A stretch of DNA of 64,000 nt from Betaproteobacteria bacterium (lineage in GTDB: Bacteria; Pseudomonadota; Gammaproteobacteria; Burkholderiales; SG8-41). A program made the position numbers and the translations under genes. The notes under the pieces were generated by a model. It saw only the letters and a list, made by a program, of their open reading frames with translations. It searched no databases and was not told where the DNA came from. Where the stretch lies: positions 1 through 64,000 of the forward strand of contig CANKUB010000007.1 in the NCBI GenBank assembly GCA_947486575.1, written 5' to 3'. Positions 41,903 through 50,862 of the stretch are shown piece after piece. The stretch's first letter is position 1, and each line of letters begins with the position of its first letter.

Positions 41903-44551
41903 ATGGACTACATCCCCGACCCCGACGCTCAGGAGACCCGCGAATGGGTCGAATCCCTGCAATCGCTGATCAGCAACGAAGGTGAAGCGCGTGCAGAATT
42001 CATTCTGCAGCAGTTGTTCGATACCGCGCGACGCAGTTGCCGTGGCCTCAAATTCAACGCCACCACCGCCTACTGCAATACCATTCCGTTGTCGGAGCAG
42101 CCGCCCTACCCTGGCGATCTGGCGCTGGAAGAACGCATCACGGCGCTCGTACGTTGGAACGCGCTGGCGATGGTGGTGCGCGCGAATCGCGAACATCCAG
42201 AATTAGGCGGCCACATCGCAACATACGCGTCCGCTGCCGATTTGTTTGAAGTCGGCCTCAACCACTTTTTCCGCGCTGGACAGAATGGCGATCTGGTGTA
42301 TTTTCAGCCACATTCAGCCACCGGCATTTACGCGCGCGCGTTTCTCGAAGGGCGACTCTCTGAAGATCAACTAATGAAATACCGGCAGGAAACGCGCGGC
42401 GGTGGCTTGTCGTCGTATCCGCATCCGTGGCTGATGCCGGACTTTTGGCAGTTTCCGAACGCGTCGATGGGGCTGGGGCCGATTAATGCGATTTATCAGG
42501 CGCGCTTTATGCGCTACCTGGAAAATCGGGAGATCCGCCCGCCGTCGGATCGCAAGGTATGGGCGTTTGTCGGCGACGGCGAAATGGATGAACCGGAATC
42601 TCTGGCGGGTTTGTCGCTCGCCGCACGCGAAAAACTGGATAACCTGATTTTTGTGGTGAACTGCAATCTGCAGCGGCTGGATGGGCCGGTGCGCGGCAAC
42701 GGCTCCATCATTCAGGAGCTGGAGGGCCTGTTTACCGGCGCGGGCTGGAACGTCATCAAGCTGCTGTGGGGCAGCGACTGGGATGCGCTGTTTGCACGCG
42801 ACAAGGAAGGCATACTGCTGCAACGCCTGCACGAAACCGTCGATGGTGAATTGCAGAAATACGCCGCCACCGATGGGCGGTTTAACCGCGAGCATTTCTT
42901 CAATAAGTATCCTGAATTGCAGGCGCTGGTGGCCGATTTATCCGACGCCGACATCGACCGGCTGCGGCGCGGCGGGCACGATCCACTGAAAATTCATGCC
43001 GCGTATCACGCCGCCACACGCCAGCGCGGGCGCCCCACAGTAATCCTCGCGCAAACCAAAAAGGGTTACGGCATGGGCCAGTGGGGCGAAGGCAAGATGA
43101 CCGCGCACCAGGCCAAAAAACTGGAGACCGATGCGCTGCTGGCGTTTCGGGATCGCTTTGCGCTGCCGATTTCAGATGACGACGTGGCTGCCTTGCGCTT
43201 TTACAAGCCCACCGAACACTCTCAAGAAATCAAATACTTAAAGTCACGCCGCAAAACGCTCGGCGGCGCAATCCCGGCGCGCGTCAAAACAGCACCGGCG
43301 TTGCCTGCACCCAAATTGTCGCTATTCGCCCGCGTAATCGAAGGCTCAAACGAACGCGAAGAATCCACCACTATGAGCTTCGTCGCGCTGCTGTCACAAC
43401 TACTTAAAAGCCCCGACATTGGCAAACACGTGGTGCCCATCGTAGCCGATGAAGCGCGCACCTTCGGCATGCAAACGCTGTTCCGGCAATTCGCTATTTA
43501 CTCGTCTACCGGACAGATGTACGAGCCCGAAGACCGCGACGAATTGCTCTATTACAAGGAAGCCAAAAACGGCCAGATCATTGAAGAAGGCATCACGGAA
43601 GCAGGTGCGATGTCGTCGTGGATCGCCGCAGCGTCAGCCTACAGCGCGCATGGCGTAACCATGTTGCCGTTTTATATTTTCTATTCCATTTTTGGCTTTC
43701 AGCGGGTGGCCGATTTGATCTGGGCAGCAGGCGACAGTCGCGCGCGCGGTTTCTTGATCGGCGCAACCAGCGGGCGCACAACACTTTCCGGCGAGGGTTT
43801 GCAGCATCAGGATGGCTCCAGCCACGTTATTGCGGCGACATTTCCCAATTGCGTCTCGTACGACCCCACCTACGGCTACGAACTCGCTGTGATTGTGCAG
43901 GACGGCGTGCGGCGCATGCTGGACGAGCAGGAAGATGTGTTCTACTACCTCACCGTCACCAATGAAAACTACCGCATGCCGGCTATGCCCGCCGGGGTGG
44001 ACGAAGGCATTCTGCGCGGCATGTATTTGCTGCGCGCTGGCAGCAGCAGTGCGAAACACCGCGTGCAACTCATGGGCTGCGGCACCATCCTGCGTGAGGT
44101 GCTGGCCGCGGCAGAAATCCTCGAACATGATTACCACGTGGCTGCCGACGTATGGAGCGTCACCAGCTTCACCGAACTCACGCGCGATGGCACGGCGTGC
44201 GAACGCTGGAACCGGCTGCACCCGCAAGCCCCGCCCCGCGTCACATGGATAGAGCAATGCCTGAAAGAGCACAGCGGCCCTGTTATTGCCGCCACCGACT
44301 ACGTGCGGGCCTTCGCCGAACCCATACGCGCGTGGGTGGATCGCCCGTACACGGTATTGGGCACCGATGGGTTCGGCCGCAGTGATACACGTGAGCTGTT
44401 GCGCCGGTTTTTTGAGGTCGATCGCGCGCACATCACCGTTGCTGCGCTGAAAGCACTGGCCGATCAGGAAGCACTGCCTGCGGCCACGGTATCACGGGCT
44501 ATTGAAACATTTGGTATTCATGCGGATGCACTGGAGCCCTGGCATGCGTAG
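41903..44551 (+). CDS. Homodimeric 2-oxoacid dehydrogenase E1 (AceE/MdeB-like)
   Basis: 882 residues from the ATG at 41903 (MDYIPDPDAQE). Strong likeness to AceE: the YCNTIPLSEQPPYPG start, LGGHIATYASAADLFEVGLNHFF near 100, GDGEMDEPESLAG near 220 (thiamine-diphosphate site) ending in VVNCNLQRLDG near 252, and GWNVIKLLWGSDWD near 280. This E1 decarboxylates pyruvate or a related 2-oxo acid and passes the acyl group to a lipoyl E2. There is no aceF or lpd beside it. An Lrp gene is divergent, which fits MdeB, the 2-oxobutyrate E1 of Pseudomonas methionine catabolism, as well as AceE. No methionine gamma-lyase is seen in the window. Confidence 0.93.
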   Translation: MDYIPDPDAQETREWVESLQSLISNEGEARAEFILQQLFDTARRSCRGLKFNATTAYCNTIPLSEQPPYPGDLALEERITALVRWNALAMVVRANREHPELGGHIATYASAADLFEVGLNHFFRAGQNGDLVYFQPHSATGIYARAFLEGRLSEDQLMKYRQETRGGGLSSYPHPWLMPDFWQFPNASMGLGPINAIYQARFMRYLENREIRPPSDRKVWAFVGDGEMDEPESLAGLSLAAREKLDNLIFVVNCNLQRLDGPVRGNGSIIQELEGLFTGAGWNVIKLLWGSDWDALFARDKEGILLQRLHETVDGELQKYAATDGRFNREHFFNKYPELQALVADLSDADIDRLRRGGHDPLKIHAAYHAATRQRGRPTVILAQTKKGYGMGQWGEGKMTAHQAKKLETDALLAFRDRFALPISDDDVAALRFYKPTEHSQEIKYLKSRRKTLGGAIPARVKTAPALPAPKLSLFARVIEGSNEREESTTMSFVALLSQLLKSPDIGKHVVPIVADEARTFGMQTLFRQFAIYSSTGQMYEPEDRDELLYYKEAKNGQIIEEGITEAGAMSSWIAAASAYSAHGVTMLPFYIFYSIFGFQRVADLIWAAGDSRARGFLIGATSGRTTLSGEGLQHQDGSSHVIAATFPNCVSYDPTYGYELAVIVQDGVRRMLDEQEDVFYYLTVTNENYRMPAMPAGVDEGILRGMYLLRAGSSSAKHRVQLMGCGTILREVLAAAEILEHDYHVAADVWSVTSFTELTRDGTACERWNRLHPQAPPRVTWIEQCLKEHSGPVIAATDYVRAFAEPIRAWVDRPYTVLGTDGFGRSDTRELLRRFFEVDRAHITVAALKALADQEALPAATVSRAIETFGIHADALEPWHA

Positions 44552-44675
44552 CAGGAATGCACAACATCTCAGGCGGCCCTATAATTTGCTCACGCGTTTC
44601 TGCCCATGGAATTTCATTTCTTGATGAAGAGAGATGCAGGTCTCTACATTGACGGTCAGCCGACTTCGCACACAC

Positions 44676-45119
44676 ATGAAATTAGTCACGATCAAGCCGT
44701 TCGAGAACCTCAGTCACCGCGAGAAAGTTGTCGCGTTATGGGAGGCTGTGTTCGGCTACGAGACCGCCCACAACAACCCCCATCTTGTCATCGACAAAAA
44801 AATCGCTATCGACGACGGACTCTTCTTTGTTGCCATCGCTGACGTTGAGATCGTAGGCGCGATTATGGCCGGATACGATGGGCATCGCGGCTGGCTTTAC
44901 GTGGTCGCAGTGCAACCCAATGATCGCAAGAACGGCATCGGCTCTGATCTCGTGTTACATGCAGAGCGCGCATTGGCCGCGCGAGGTTGCACGAAGATCA
45001 ATTTGCAGATTATGCAGGGAAACGGGGCTGTCGCGGCATTCTAAGCCTCGCTCGGCTATTCCGAGGAGAAGCGCATTAGCATGGGTAAACGCATCAATAA
45101 AAATATCCCGGTCGCCTGA
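44676..45119 (+). pseudogene. GNAT acetyltransferase interrupted by an in-frame TAA
   Basis: The frame opens MKLVTIKPFENLSHREKV and has the GNAT core: WLYVVAVQPNDRKNGIGSDLV near residue 75 with the Q/R-x-x-G-x-G/A site (RKNGIGS), then INLQIMQGNGAVAAF. There it meets a TAA at 45042-45044 and resumes in the same frame as ASLGYSEEKRISMGKRI. In the family this point is FYxSLGY, so the TAA replaces a Tyr codon (TAT or TAC) by one base. The ORF track shows only the piece up to 45044. Either a nonsense mutation or a sequence error. It is close to YpeA-like acetyltransferases in shape. Confidence 0.83.
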
Positions 45120-45259
45120 CCGTCACAGTCGCAATCAGCGCGCATCATCGTCACCGTCGTTGTCATCGTTATGCTTGGCTCGTTAAGCGATAACCGGTAA
45201 CACAGGCATTCGGCCTACTGCTATCGCAAGTGATCCGGATGCATACTGCAAACGCCCTC

Positions 45260-46255
45260 CTAAAACACCGACCGCTGTGTCAGCTTCGCTATCTTCGCCA
45301 CCCGTGCCCATTTAATCAGCTCGCTGCTGATGTGCGCCGCCATTTGATCGGGCGTGTTGCCGATGGGATCCATGCCCATGCTCAGCAGCCGCGTGCGCGC
45401 CTCGGGCATCTTCAAGAATTTTGCGATCTCGCCATTGAGCCGTTCTATGTTCGCGCGCAGCGTGCCACCGGGGGCAATCACGCCGTACCAACCGGTCACG
45501 TCGTAACCCGGCACACCGGCTTCCGCTACAGTGGGCGTGTCGGGCATGGTGTGCCAGCGTGTTCCGCCCGTCACCGCCAGCGCGCGCAGCCGGCCGGATT
45601 TGATATGCGGTGCAGCGAGGCCCATCGGGCTGAACATCATTTCAACCTGTCCGCCCACAACTTCGGTCATGGCAGGCGCACCGCCTTTGTAGGCAATGAG
45701 GTGCATATCAATGCCAGTCATCGATTTAAACAACTCGCCTGCCAGATGGATGGTGTCGCCCACGCCGGAACCAGCAAAGTTCAACTGCCCCGGCCGCGCT
45801 TTGGCCAGCGCGATCAGTTCCTTGATGGAATTCGCGGGCACGCGCGAGTTCACCACCACTACGAAGTTGCTCGCCGCAAGCACAGTCACCGGCGCAAAAT
45901 CTTTGGCCAGGCTGTAGGGCAGATTGGTATAGACATTCGGATGGATAGTGGCGCCAGAGCTGATCATGCCGATGGTGTGGCCGTCCGCAGGCGCGCGGGC
46001 AACGATTTCTGTGCCGATGATGCTGTCAGCACCCGCGCGATTGTCGACGGTTACCGGCACGCCGAGGCTTTCAGTCAGCCGCACGCCGATCAACCGCGCC
46101 AGTGTGTCATTGGGGCCGCCTGCTGCAAAGCCCACGACAAAACGGATCGCTTTTGCCGGGTAAGGCGTTGCAGGCGTTTGTGCAGCGGCATTGAGAAATG
46201 CCATGCCCGGCAGAGCGGCGATCAGCAATGGAACTTTTTGCATGAAGAATTGCAT
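45260..46255 (-). CDS. TctC-family substrate-binding protein
   Basis: 331 residues from the ATG at 46255; an ATG four codons later is also possible, while the ORF-track start at 46372 adds sequence inside the previous gene. Signal peptide about 5-26 (LIAALPGMAFLNAAAQ). Loop: VVGFAAGGPNDTLAR (AAGG type), DNRAGADSIIG, APADGHTIG in place of APDGYT, and LIAYKGGAPAMTEVVGG. Last gene of the eight-gene minus-strand run, 17 bases after the SnoaL-like gene. Confidence 0.9.
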   Translation of the reverse strand: MQFFMQKVPLLIAALPGMAFLNAAAQTPATPYPAKAIRFVVGFAAGGPNDTLARLIGVRLTESLGVPVTVDNRAGADSIIGTEIVARAPADGHTIGMISSGATIHPNVYTNLPYSLAKDFAPVTVLAASNFVVVVNSRVPANSIKELIALAKARPGQLNFAGSGVGDTIHLAGELFKSMTGIDMHLIAYKGGAPAMTEVVGGQVEMMFSPMGLAAPHIKSGRLRALAVTGGTRWHTMPDTPTVAEAGVPGYDVTGWYGVIAPGGTLRANIERLNGEIAKFLKMPEARTRLLSMGMDPIGNTPDQMAAHISSELIKWARVAKIAKLTQRSVF

Positions 46256-46272
46256 AAACGATTCCCGATAAA

Positions 46273-46767
46273 TTAAGGCCAAGCCATCAACCGCTGCGCC
46301 AGCGCGGCAGCAAAGGTAGCTGAAGCTGCTGTACTCCAATCCAGCGTGTGCCGCCGCTCGCTGATGCGCCACTCACCATTCACACGGCGCAGTCGGTCAA
46401 GATATCGCAGGCTGCGCATGGCGATCTGCTCCGCCGGCTTGTCCGGTCGCACCAGAAACGCAATGGCGTAGGTTTCGGTCTCCGCAACATCTTTCTCCAG
46501 CACGTGAATAGTGAAATTACCCATGAAATGCGTGGATGCCAGCAGCTCGCCCGCAGCCAGCCGCCGGAACGTATTCATGGAGGCCATCAGATTTTCAATG
46601 CCATGCAGCGGCGAGCGGCCTTCGTAATAGGCCTTCACGTCTTCGGTGAAGCAGCTGCGCACCTGATCAGGAAGCCCGCGATCCAGACCCTGGTAGTAGC
46701 GCGTGAGCACTTCATGAATGGCGGTTTTATCCAGCAGGTACTGCAAATCGACTTGTGGCCGTGGCAT
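46273..46767 (-). CDS. SnoaL-like (NTF2-fold) protein
   Basis: 164 residues from the ATG at 46767; an ATG three codons earlier is equally possible. The opening LQYLLDKTAIHEVLTRYYQGLDRGLPDQVRSCFTEDVKAYYEG is the helix pair and cone typical of SnoaL-like and ketosteroid-isomerase-like folds, and the end MRSLRYLDRLRRVNGEWRISERRHTLDW is the closing sheet. Such proteins are small isomerases, dehydratases or aldolases, or subunits of dioxygenases. No catalytic residues can be assigned. It lies between two TctC genes in the alternating run. Confidence 0.83.
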   Translation of the reverse strand: MPRPQVDLQYLLDKTAIHEVLTRYYQGLDRGLPDQVRSCFTEDVKAYYEGRSPLHGIENLMASMNTFRRLAAGELLASTHFMGNFTIHVLEKDVAETETYAIAFLVRPDKPAEQIAMRSLRYLDRLRRVNGEWRISERRHTLDWSTAASATFAAALAQRLMAWP

Positions 46768-46807
46768 TGCAATCACCTCGCACGCGCACGACGACGGCGC
46801 ACATTAT

Positions 46808-46836
46808 ATTTGTAACCATCTGTTTTTAAATGATTA
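46808..46836 (-). repeat. Copy of AT-rich dispersed motif
   Basis: Minus strand reads ATCATTTAAAAACAGATGGT then TACAAA, in the gap between the SnoaL-like gene and its upstream TctC gene. Confidence 0.55.
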
Positions 46837-46845
46837 TTCATAGCT

Positions 46846-47823
46846 CTACTCTGCCTTGATGCCAGCATCGTCCAGCACTTTGGCCCAGCGCGTGTATTCG
46901 GATTTGATGTAAGCGGTGAACTGCGCCGGAGAACTACTCGATTGCAATTCAACACCCTGATTCGCAAAGCGGCTGCGGATATCGGGCGTTTGCACGAACT
47001 TCACGATCTCACCGTGCACACGCGTCAGGATTTCCAGCGGTGTGCCCGCAGGCGCCAGCATGCCATTGAAAATACTCGCCTGAAAGCCCGGCACGATTTC
47101 ACTGATAGCGGGCAAGTCTGGCAGCAGCGCACTGCGCACAGGGCTGGTAATCCCCAGCGCGCGCAACTTGCCGCCGCGCGCGTGCGCCAGCGAGGTACTG
47201 AGATTGTCGAACTTTACCGGCACCTGTCCGCCCAGCAAGTCAATGATGGCTGGGCCGTCACCATTGTACGGAATGCGCATGATGCGCACGCCCGCCATGC
47301 GGCCAAACAGCTCCAGCGCCAGATGCGACCCGGAACCGTTGCCGGACGTCGCGCCGTTCAGTTCGCCGGGGCGTGATTTCGCCAGTGCAATAAATTCCTT
47401 CAGATTTTTTGCGGGCAGCGACGGATGCACCACCAGCATTTGCGGCAAGGTGGCAATCAGGCTCACGCCCACAAAATCGCGCACCGGGTCGTAGGGCGGG
47501 TTGCGCATCATTTTCGCTGCCACCAGCGCACTTTGCGCCACCATGATGAAGGTATAACCATCCGGCGCCGCGCGCGCCACGCTGCCAAAGCCTATGGTGC
47601 TGTTGGCACCCGGACGGTTCTCAACAATCATACGCTGGCCCAAGCCTTCGCTGACCTTGTCGGCAACCGAGCGCCCCATCAGATCGAGATTGCCGCCGGG
47701 TTGCACAGAGACGATCAGGCGTACCGGTCTGGCGGGATAGGCCTGCGCCTGCGCTTCAGGCATGACGCTGTTCATCACCGTCAATGCACTGACCGCGGCA
47801 AAAAGCATTGATGTTCGCTTCAC
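46846..47823 (-). CDS. TctC-family substrate-binding protein
   Basis: 325 residues, signal peptide about 1-26 (AAVSALTVMNSVMPEAQAQA). Loop: IVSVQPGGNLDLMGRS, an uncommon form with QPGGNLD instead of APGGxxD. Then ENRPGANSTIG, APDGYTFI, RIPYNGDGPAIIDLLGG where YKG is YNG, and tail DAGIKAE. The altered loop and YNG point to a different ligand from its neighbours. It follows the alpha/beta hydrolase by 21 bases. Confidence 0.9.
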   Translation of the reverse strand: MKRTSMLFAAVSALTVMNSVMPEAQAQAYPARPVRLIVSVQPGGNLDLMGRSVADKVSEGLGQRMIVENRPGANSTIGFGSVARAAPDGYTFIMVAQSALVAAKMMRNPPYDPVRDFVGVSLIATLPQMLVVHPSLPAKNLKEFIALAKSRPGELNGATSGNGSGSHLALELFGRMAGVRIMRIPYNGDGPAIIDLLGGQVPVKFDNLSTSLAHARGGKLRALGITSPVRSALLPDLPAISEIVPGFQASIFNGMLAPAGTPLEILTRVHGEIVKFVQTPDIRSRFANQGVELQSSSSPAQFTAYIKSEYTRWAKVLDDAGIKAE

Positions 47824-47844
47824 GATGATTTCCCCAGGTGAACG

Positions 47845-48684
47845 TCAATGCGCTGCGCGCACAAACGCTTTCAATTCCGCCACACACCGATCCGGGGCCA
47901 GCAGGTTGACACCATGACCATAACCTTCAAAGGCCACCACCTTCGCGCGCGGCATGCGTTCGCGCATGGCGCTGCGGTGTGAATTATCAGCGATTTGGCT
48001 GTTGGCGCCGCCGAGGATCAGGGTTGGCGTCTGTATCTCGGGCAGCCGTGGCCAAAGGTCGCCGGCTGCGACAGCCTTGTCCATGCCGTTCGCCACATGC
48101 ACGGGCGTCGCGTCCATCTGCGCGATGTACCATTCGCACAACTCGGGTGATGCCCTGCTGGTGTCGATGCGGTAGGACAATGTTTGCCGGCACCAGCCGC
48201 CCACGCCGAATTTCTCAAATGCCGCCGCGCGCGTTTTTTCACCCAGCGTATAGGTGGACGCAATCTGCGACGAGCGTTTGAACGGCGTGTCGCACAAGGT
48301 CAACGACTGCAGGCGCTGCGGATGATTCAGCGCAGCGGTCATGCCGACAATGCCGCCCGACGATTCTCCGACCCAGCGCACACGATCAAGACCGAGTACA
48401 TCCATAAGTCCTATTGCGTCGTTCGCGAGTTGATCAAAGGTGTACACGCTGCCTGCGGGCGGCACGCTGGTTTGACCGCAACCCCGCGCGTCAAATCGCA
48501 ACACGCGGTAGTCAGCAGCCAGCAACGGCATCCAGGCCTGCCAAAACATCATGTTGCGCGCGTAACCATGGTAGAGCAGGACAGTTTCCGGCGGCGTTGT
48601 GCGCCACGGCGGCGTGTAATCCGCGAGCTCGTAGTGAATATCGAGATCACCTACGCGTGCGCTGCTGTACGTTTGTTTCTTCAT
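47845..48684 (-). CDS. Alpha/beta hydrolase
   Basis: 279 residues, no signal peptide. Oxyanion region LLYHGYARNMMFW near residue 36, nucleophile elbow WVGESSGGIVGMT near 106, acid in LILGGANSQIAD near 221 and His in EGYGHGVNLL near 258. FDARGCGQTSVP near 69 fits the enol-lactonase/meta-cleavage hydrolase group. One base separates it from the TctC gene upstream, so it is translated from the same message. Possibly it opens a ring lactone or cleaves a C-C bond in the pathway served by the flanking receptors. Confidence 0.88.
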   Translation of the reverse strand: MKKQTYSSARVGDLDIHYELADYTPPWRTTPPETVLLYHGYARNMMFWQAWMPLLAADYRVLRFDARGCGQTSVPPAGSVYTFDQLANDAIGLMDVLGLDRVRWVGESSGGIVGMTAALNHPQRLQSLTLCDTPFKRSSQIASTYTLGEKTRAAAFEKFGVGGWCRQTLSYRIDTSRASPELCEWYIAQMDATPVHVANGMDKAVAAGDLWPRLPEIQTPTLILGGANSQIADNSHRSAMRERMPRAKVVAFEGYGHGVNLLAPDRCVAELKAFVRAAH

Positions 48685-48685
48685 C

Positions 48686-49672
48686 TCAATCTGCTCTGGC
48701 GCCGGCGATTTTCACCACCTTCGCCCATTTGGCGATTTCGCTCCTGATGTAGGCTGCAAATACGTTCGGCGGGATACCACCGGGCGTTGTGCCTTCGGCG
48801 ATGAGACGCTGCGATACCTCAGGTGACAGCAGCGCCTTGGCCACTTCGCCATGCAGCCGGTTGACAATGACGAGCGGCGTGCCCGCAGGTACCACCACGC
48901 CCTGCCATGACACCGCCTCGAAACCCGGCACGCCCGATTCGGCGATTGTTGGAATATCCGGGGCCACGGGCAAGCGCTGTTCGCTGGTCATCGCCAGCGC
49001 GCGTATGCGTCCGGCGCGCGCCTGCGGCAACGCCACCTGCACCTGAATGCAGCTCATCTGTACCTCTCCCGCAATCAGCGCGGTCAGTTGTTCCGCCGCA
49101 CCTTTGTAAGGCACGTGCGTCATGTTCGCGCCCGTCATCGTCTTGAACAATTCCTGCGAGAGGTGATTGCCACCGCCGCTGCCTGCCGACGCATAATTGA
49201 TTTTGCTGGCAGGTGTTTTGGCCAGCGCGATAAAGTCCTTGATGCTGGCAGCAGGAAGCGCGGGGTTAACCGCGAACAGGTAAGGGCTCGATGTAGTGGT
49301 AGTCACCGGCAAAAAGTCACGCAGCGGATCGTAAGGCAGCTTGCTGTGCATGCTGACGTTGGTCGCGAGCGTGCTGATACTGCCCGCAAACAGCGTGTAG
49401 CCATCCGGCGGTGCTTTCGCCACCAGCACGGCGGCGACAATACCGGCGCCCCCTGCGCGATTGTCCACCACTACCTGCTGACCCATGCTTTCGGTCATCT
49501 TGCGGCTCAAGGTGCGGGCAATCATGTCGTTGCCGCCACCCGCACCAAAGCCGACGACGAATCGAATGGGTTTGGTGGGATAGGGCTGACCCGCGCCGGT
49601 TGCAGCTGTCTGCGCCTGCGCAAGACCCGCCATCAACGCACTCGCCAAAAAGATGTAACGTATTGTTTTCAT
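48686..49672 (-). CDS. TctC-family substrate-binding protein
   Basis: 328 residues, signal peptide about 1-20 (YIFLASALMAGLAQAQ). Loop: VVGFGAGGGNDMIARTL (GAGGGND), DNRAGGAGIVA, APPDGYTLF, HVPYKGAAEQLTALIAG and a tail IAGARAD. Ten bases from the iron alcohol dehydrogenase upstream and one base from the hydrolase downstream. The loop has AGG in common with the receptor at 45260 but differs elsewhere. Confidence 0.91.
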   Translation of the reverse strand: MKTIRYIFLASALMAGLAQAQTAATGAGQPYPTKPIRFVVGFGAGGGNDMIARTLSRKMTESMGQQVVVDNRAGGAGIVAAVLVAKAPPDGYTLFAGSISTLATNVSMHSKLPYDPLRDFLPVTTTTSSPYLFAVNPALPAASIKDFIALAKTPASKINYASAGSGGGNHLSQELFKTMTGANMTHVPYKGAAEQLTALIAGEVQMSCIQVQVALPQARAGRIRALAMTSEQRLPVAPDIPTIAESGVPGFEAVSWQGVVVPAGTPLVIVNRLHGEVAKALLSPEVSQRLIAEGTTPGGIPPNVFAAYIRSEIAKWAKVVKIAGARAD

Positions 49673-49681
49673 TTATTATTT

Positions 49682-50851
49682 TTAAGCCGCCGATTCGAGA
49701 ATTTCGTAGACCTGTTCCACGCTGGTTATTTTGCGCGGGTTGGTATGCAGCCAGCTGTCGTGCATGGCGTGATCCGCAATCATCGCAAACTGGTCATGCG
49801 TGACGCCAACCTCCAACAAACGGCCCGGCTGCTCCAATTCCTTGACGAAATCGGCAATCACGTCGGCCGCGTCGGCGCCTGGTCGCCCCATGGCTTCTGC
49901 CACCAGTTTCTGCCGTGCGGCATTGACGGAGCGGTTGTAGCGCAGCACCGGCGCCAGCATCACGCAGGAAGTATGGCCATGCGGCACGTCGCAACTGCCG
50001 CCCAGCACATGGCCAATCGCATGACTCGCGCCCATATTAATGCCGCCCTGCCGCCCCTGCATCGCCAGCCACACGCCCAACTGGCAATCAAGGCGCGCGT
50101 CGAGATCGCCAGGATCTTTTTTGACGCGCAATAACCCCTGGCTGAGCAGCTTCAGCGCATGCAGAAAGCTCGCATCGCTCGCCGGATTAGAACTGCCGGA
50201 ACAGATCGCCTCCGTGGCATGATCAATCGCGCGCACGCCGCTCGACAACCAAACCCACAGCGGCGTGTGAACAGTCGGGGCAGGGTCCAGTATGGTCACA
50301 CGCGGTATCAGCAGCGGATGGCGGTAACTTTGCTTCACCTTCGTGCGATTATCAGTACAACCGCCGCCGGGCTGAAACTCACCGCCTGAAAGCGTGGTGG
50401 GTATGGCAATCTGGCGCACCTTCGGGCCGTCGAACTCGGGCACCCTGCGCGTGCCATCAGCTTTGACATCAACATGGTATGCGTCAAATTCTTCGTGCTT
50501 CGTAATATTGTGCCGCAGGCAAATCTGCACCATCTTGCCTGCATCGGTCACCGAGCCGCCGCCAAAGGTGACAATCAGATCAGCATCCGCCGCGCGCGCG
50601 GCCTGCGCCACATCCAGCACGGCATCACGCGGCGTATGCGCCGGCATGCGGTCGTACAATCCGGCGAAACGGTCACCCAGCGCGTCGTGCACTTTGCTGA
50701 TTTCATCGGTCGTGCGATTCATGGTGCCGCTCACCAGCAGAAACACACGCTGCGCCTTCAGACGTTCTGCTTCAGCACGCAAGGCCTGCGCTGCCGGTTG
50801 GCCGTAAACAATACGCTCTACTGCTGTAAACACAAACATGCCGGAAAACAT
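49682..50851 (-). CDS. Iron-containing alcohol dehydrogenase (maleylacetate reductase-like)
   Basis: 389 residues. The NAD-binding motif is VTFGGGSVTDAGKM near residue 96. Metal-site residues are seen around SSGVRAIDHATEAICSG near 209 (Asp, His) and INMGASHAIGHVLGGSCDVPHGHTS near 272 (two His in the GASHAIGH and PHGH segments). This arrangement places it in the group with maleylacetate reductase and lactaldehyde-type dehydrogenases. It is cytoplasmic. It precedes TctC and hydrolase genes in the same run, which would fit aromatic-ring lower-pathway chemistry, but no dioxygenase partner is intact in the window. Confidence 0.91.
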   Translation of the reverse strand: MFSGMFVFTAVERIVYGQPAAQALRAEAERLKAQRVFLLVSGTMNRTTDEISKVHDALGDRFAGLYDRMPAHTPRDAVLDVAQAARAADADLIVTFGGGSVTDAGKMVQICLRHNITKHEEFDAYHVDVKADGTRRVPEFDGPKVRQIAIPTTLSGGEFQPGGGCTDNRTKVKQSYRHPLLIPRVTILDPAPTVHTPLWVWLSSGVRAIDHATEAICSGSSNPASDASFLHALKLLSQGLLRVKKDPGDLDARLDCQLGVWLAMQGRQGGINMGASHAIGHVLGGSCDVPHGHTSCVMLAPVLRYNRSVNAARQKLVAEAMGRPGADAADVIADFVKELEQPGRLLEVGVTHDQFAMIADHAMHDSWLHTNPRKITSVEQVYEILESAA

Positions 50852-50862
50852 GGGAATTCCTT

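Noticed and set aside
43634-44431. 265-residue minus-strand ORF inside the E1 gene
   Set aside because: Shadow of the strong aceE-like frame, with no domain of its own; the same applies to the other long antisense ORFs over lpxC, secA, argJ and hrpA.
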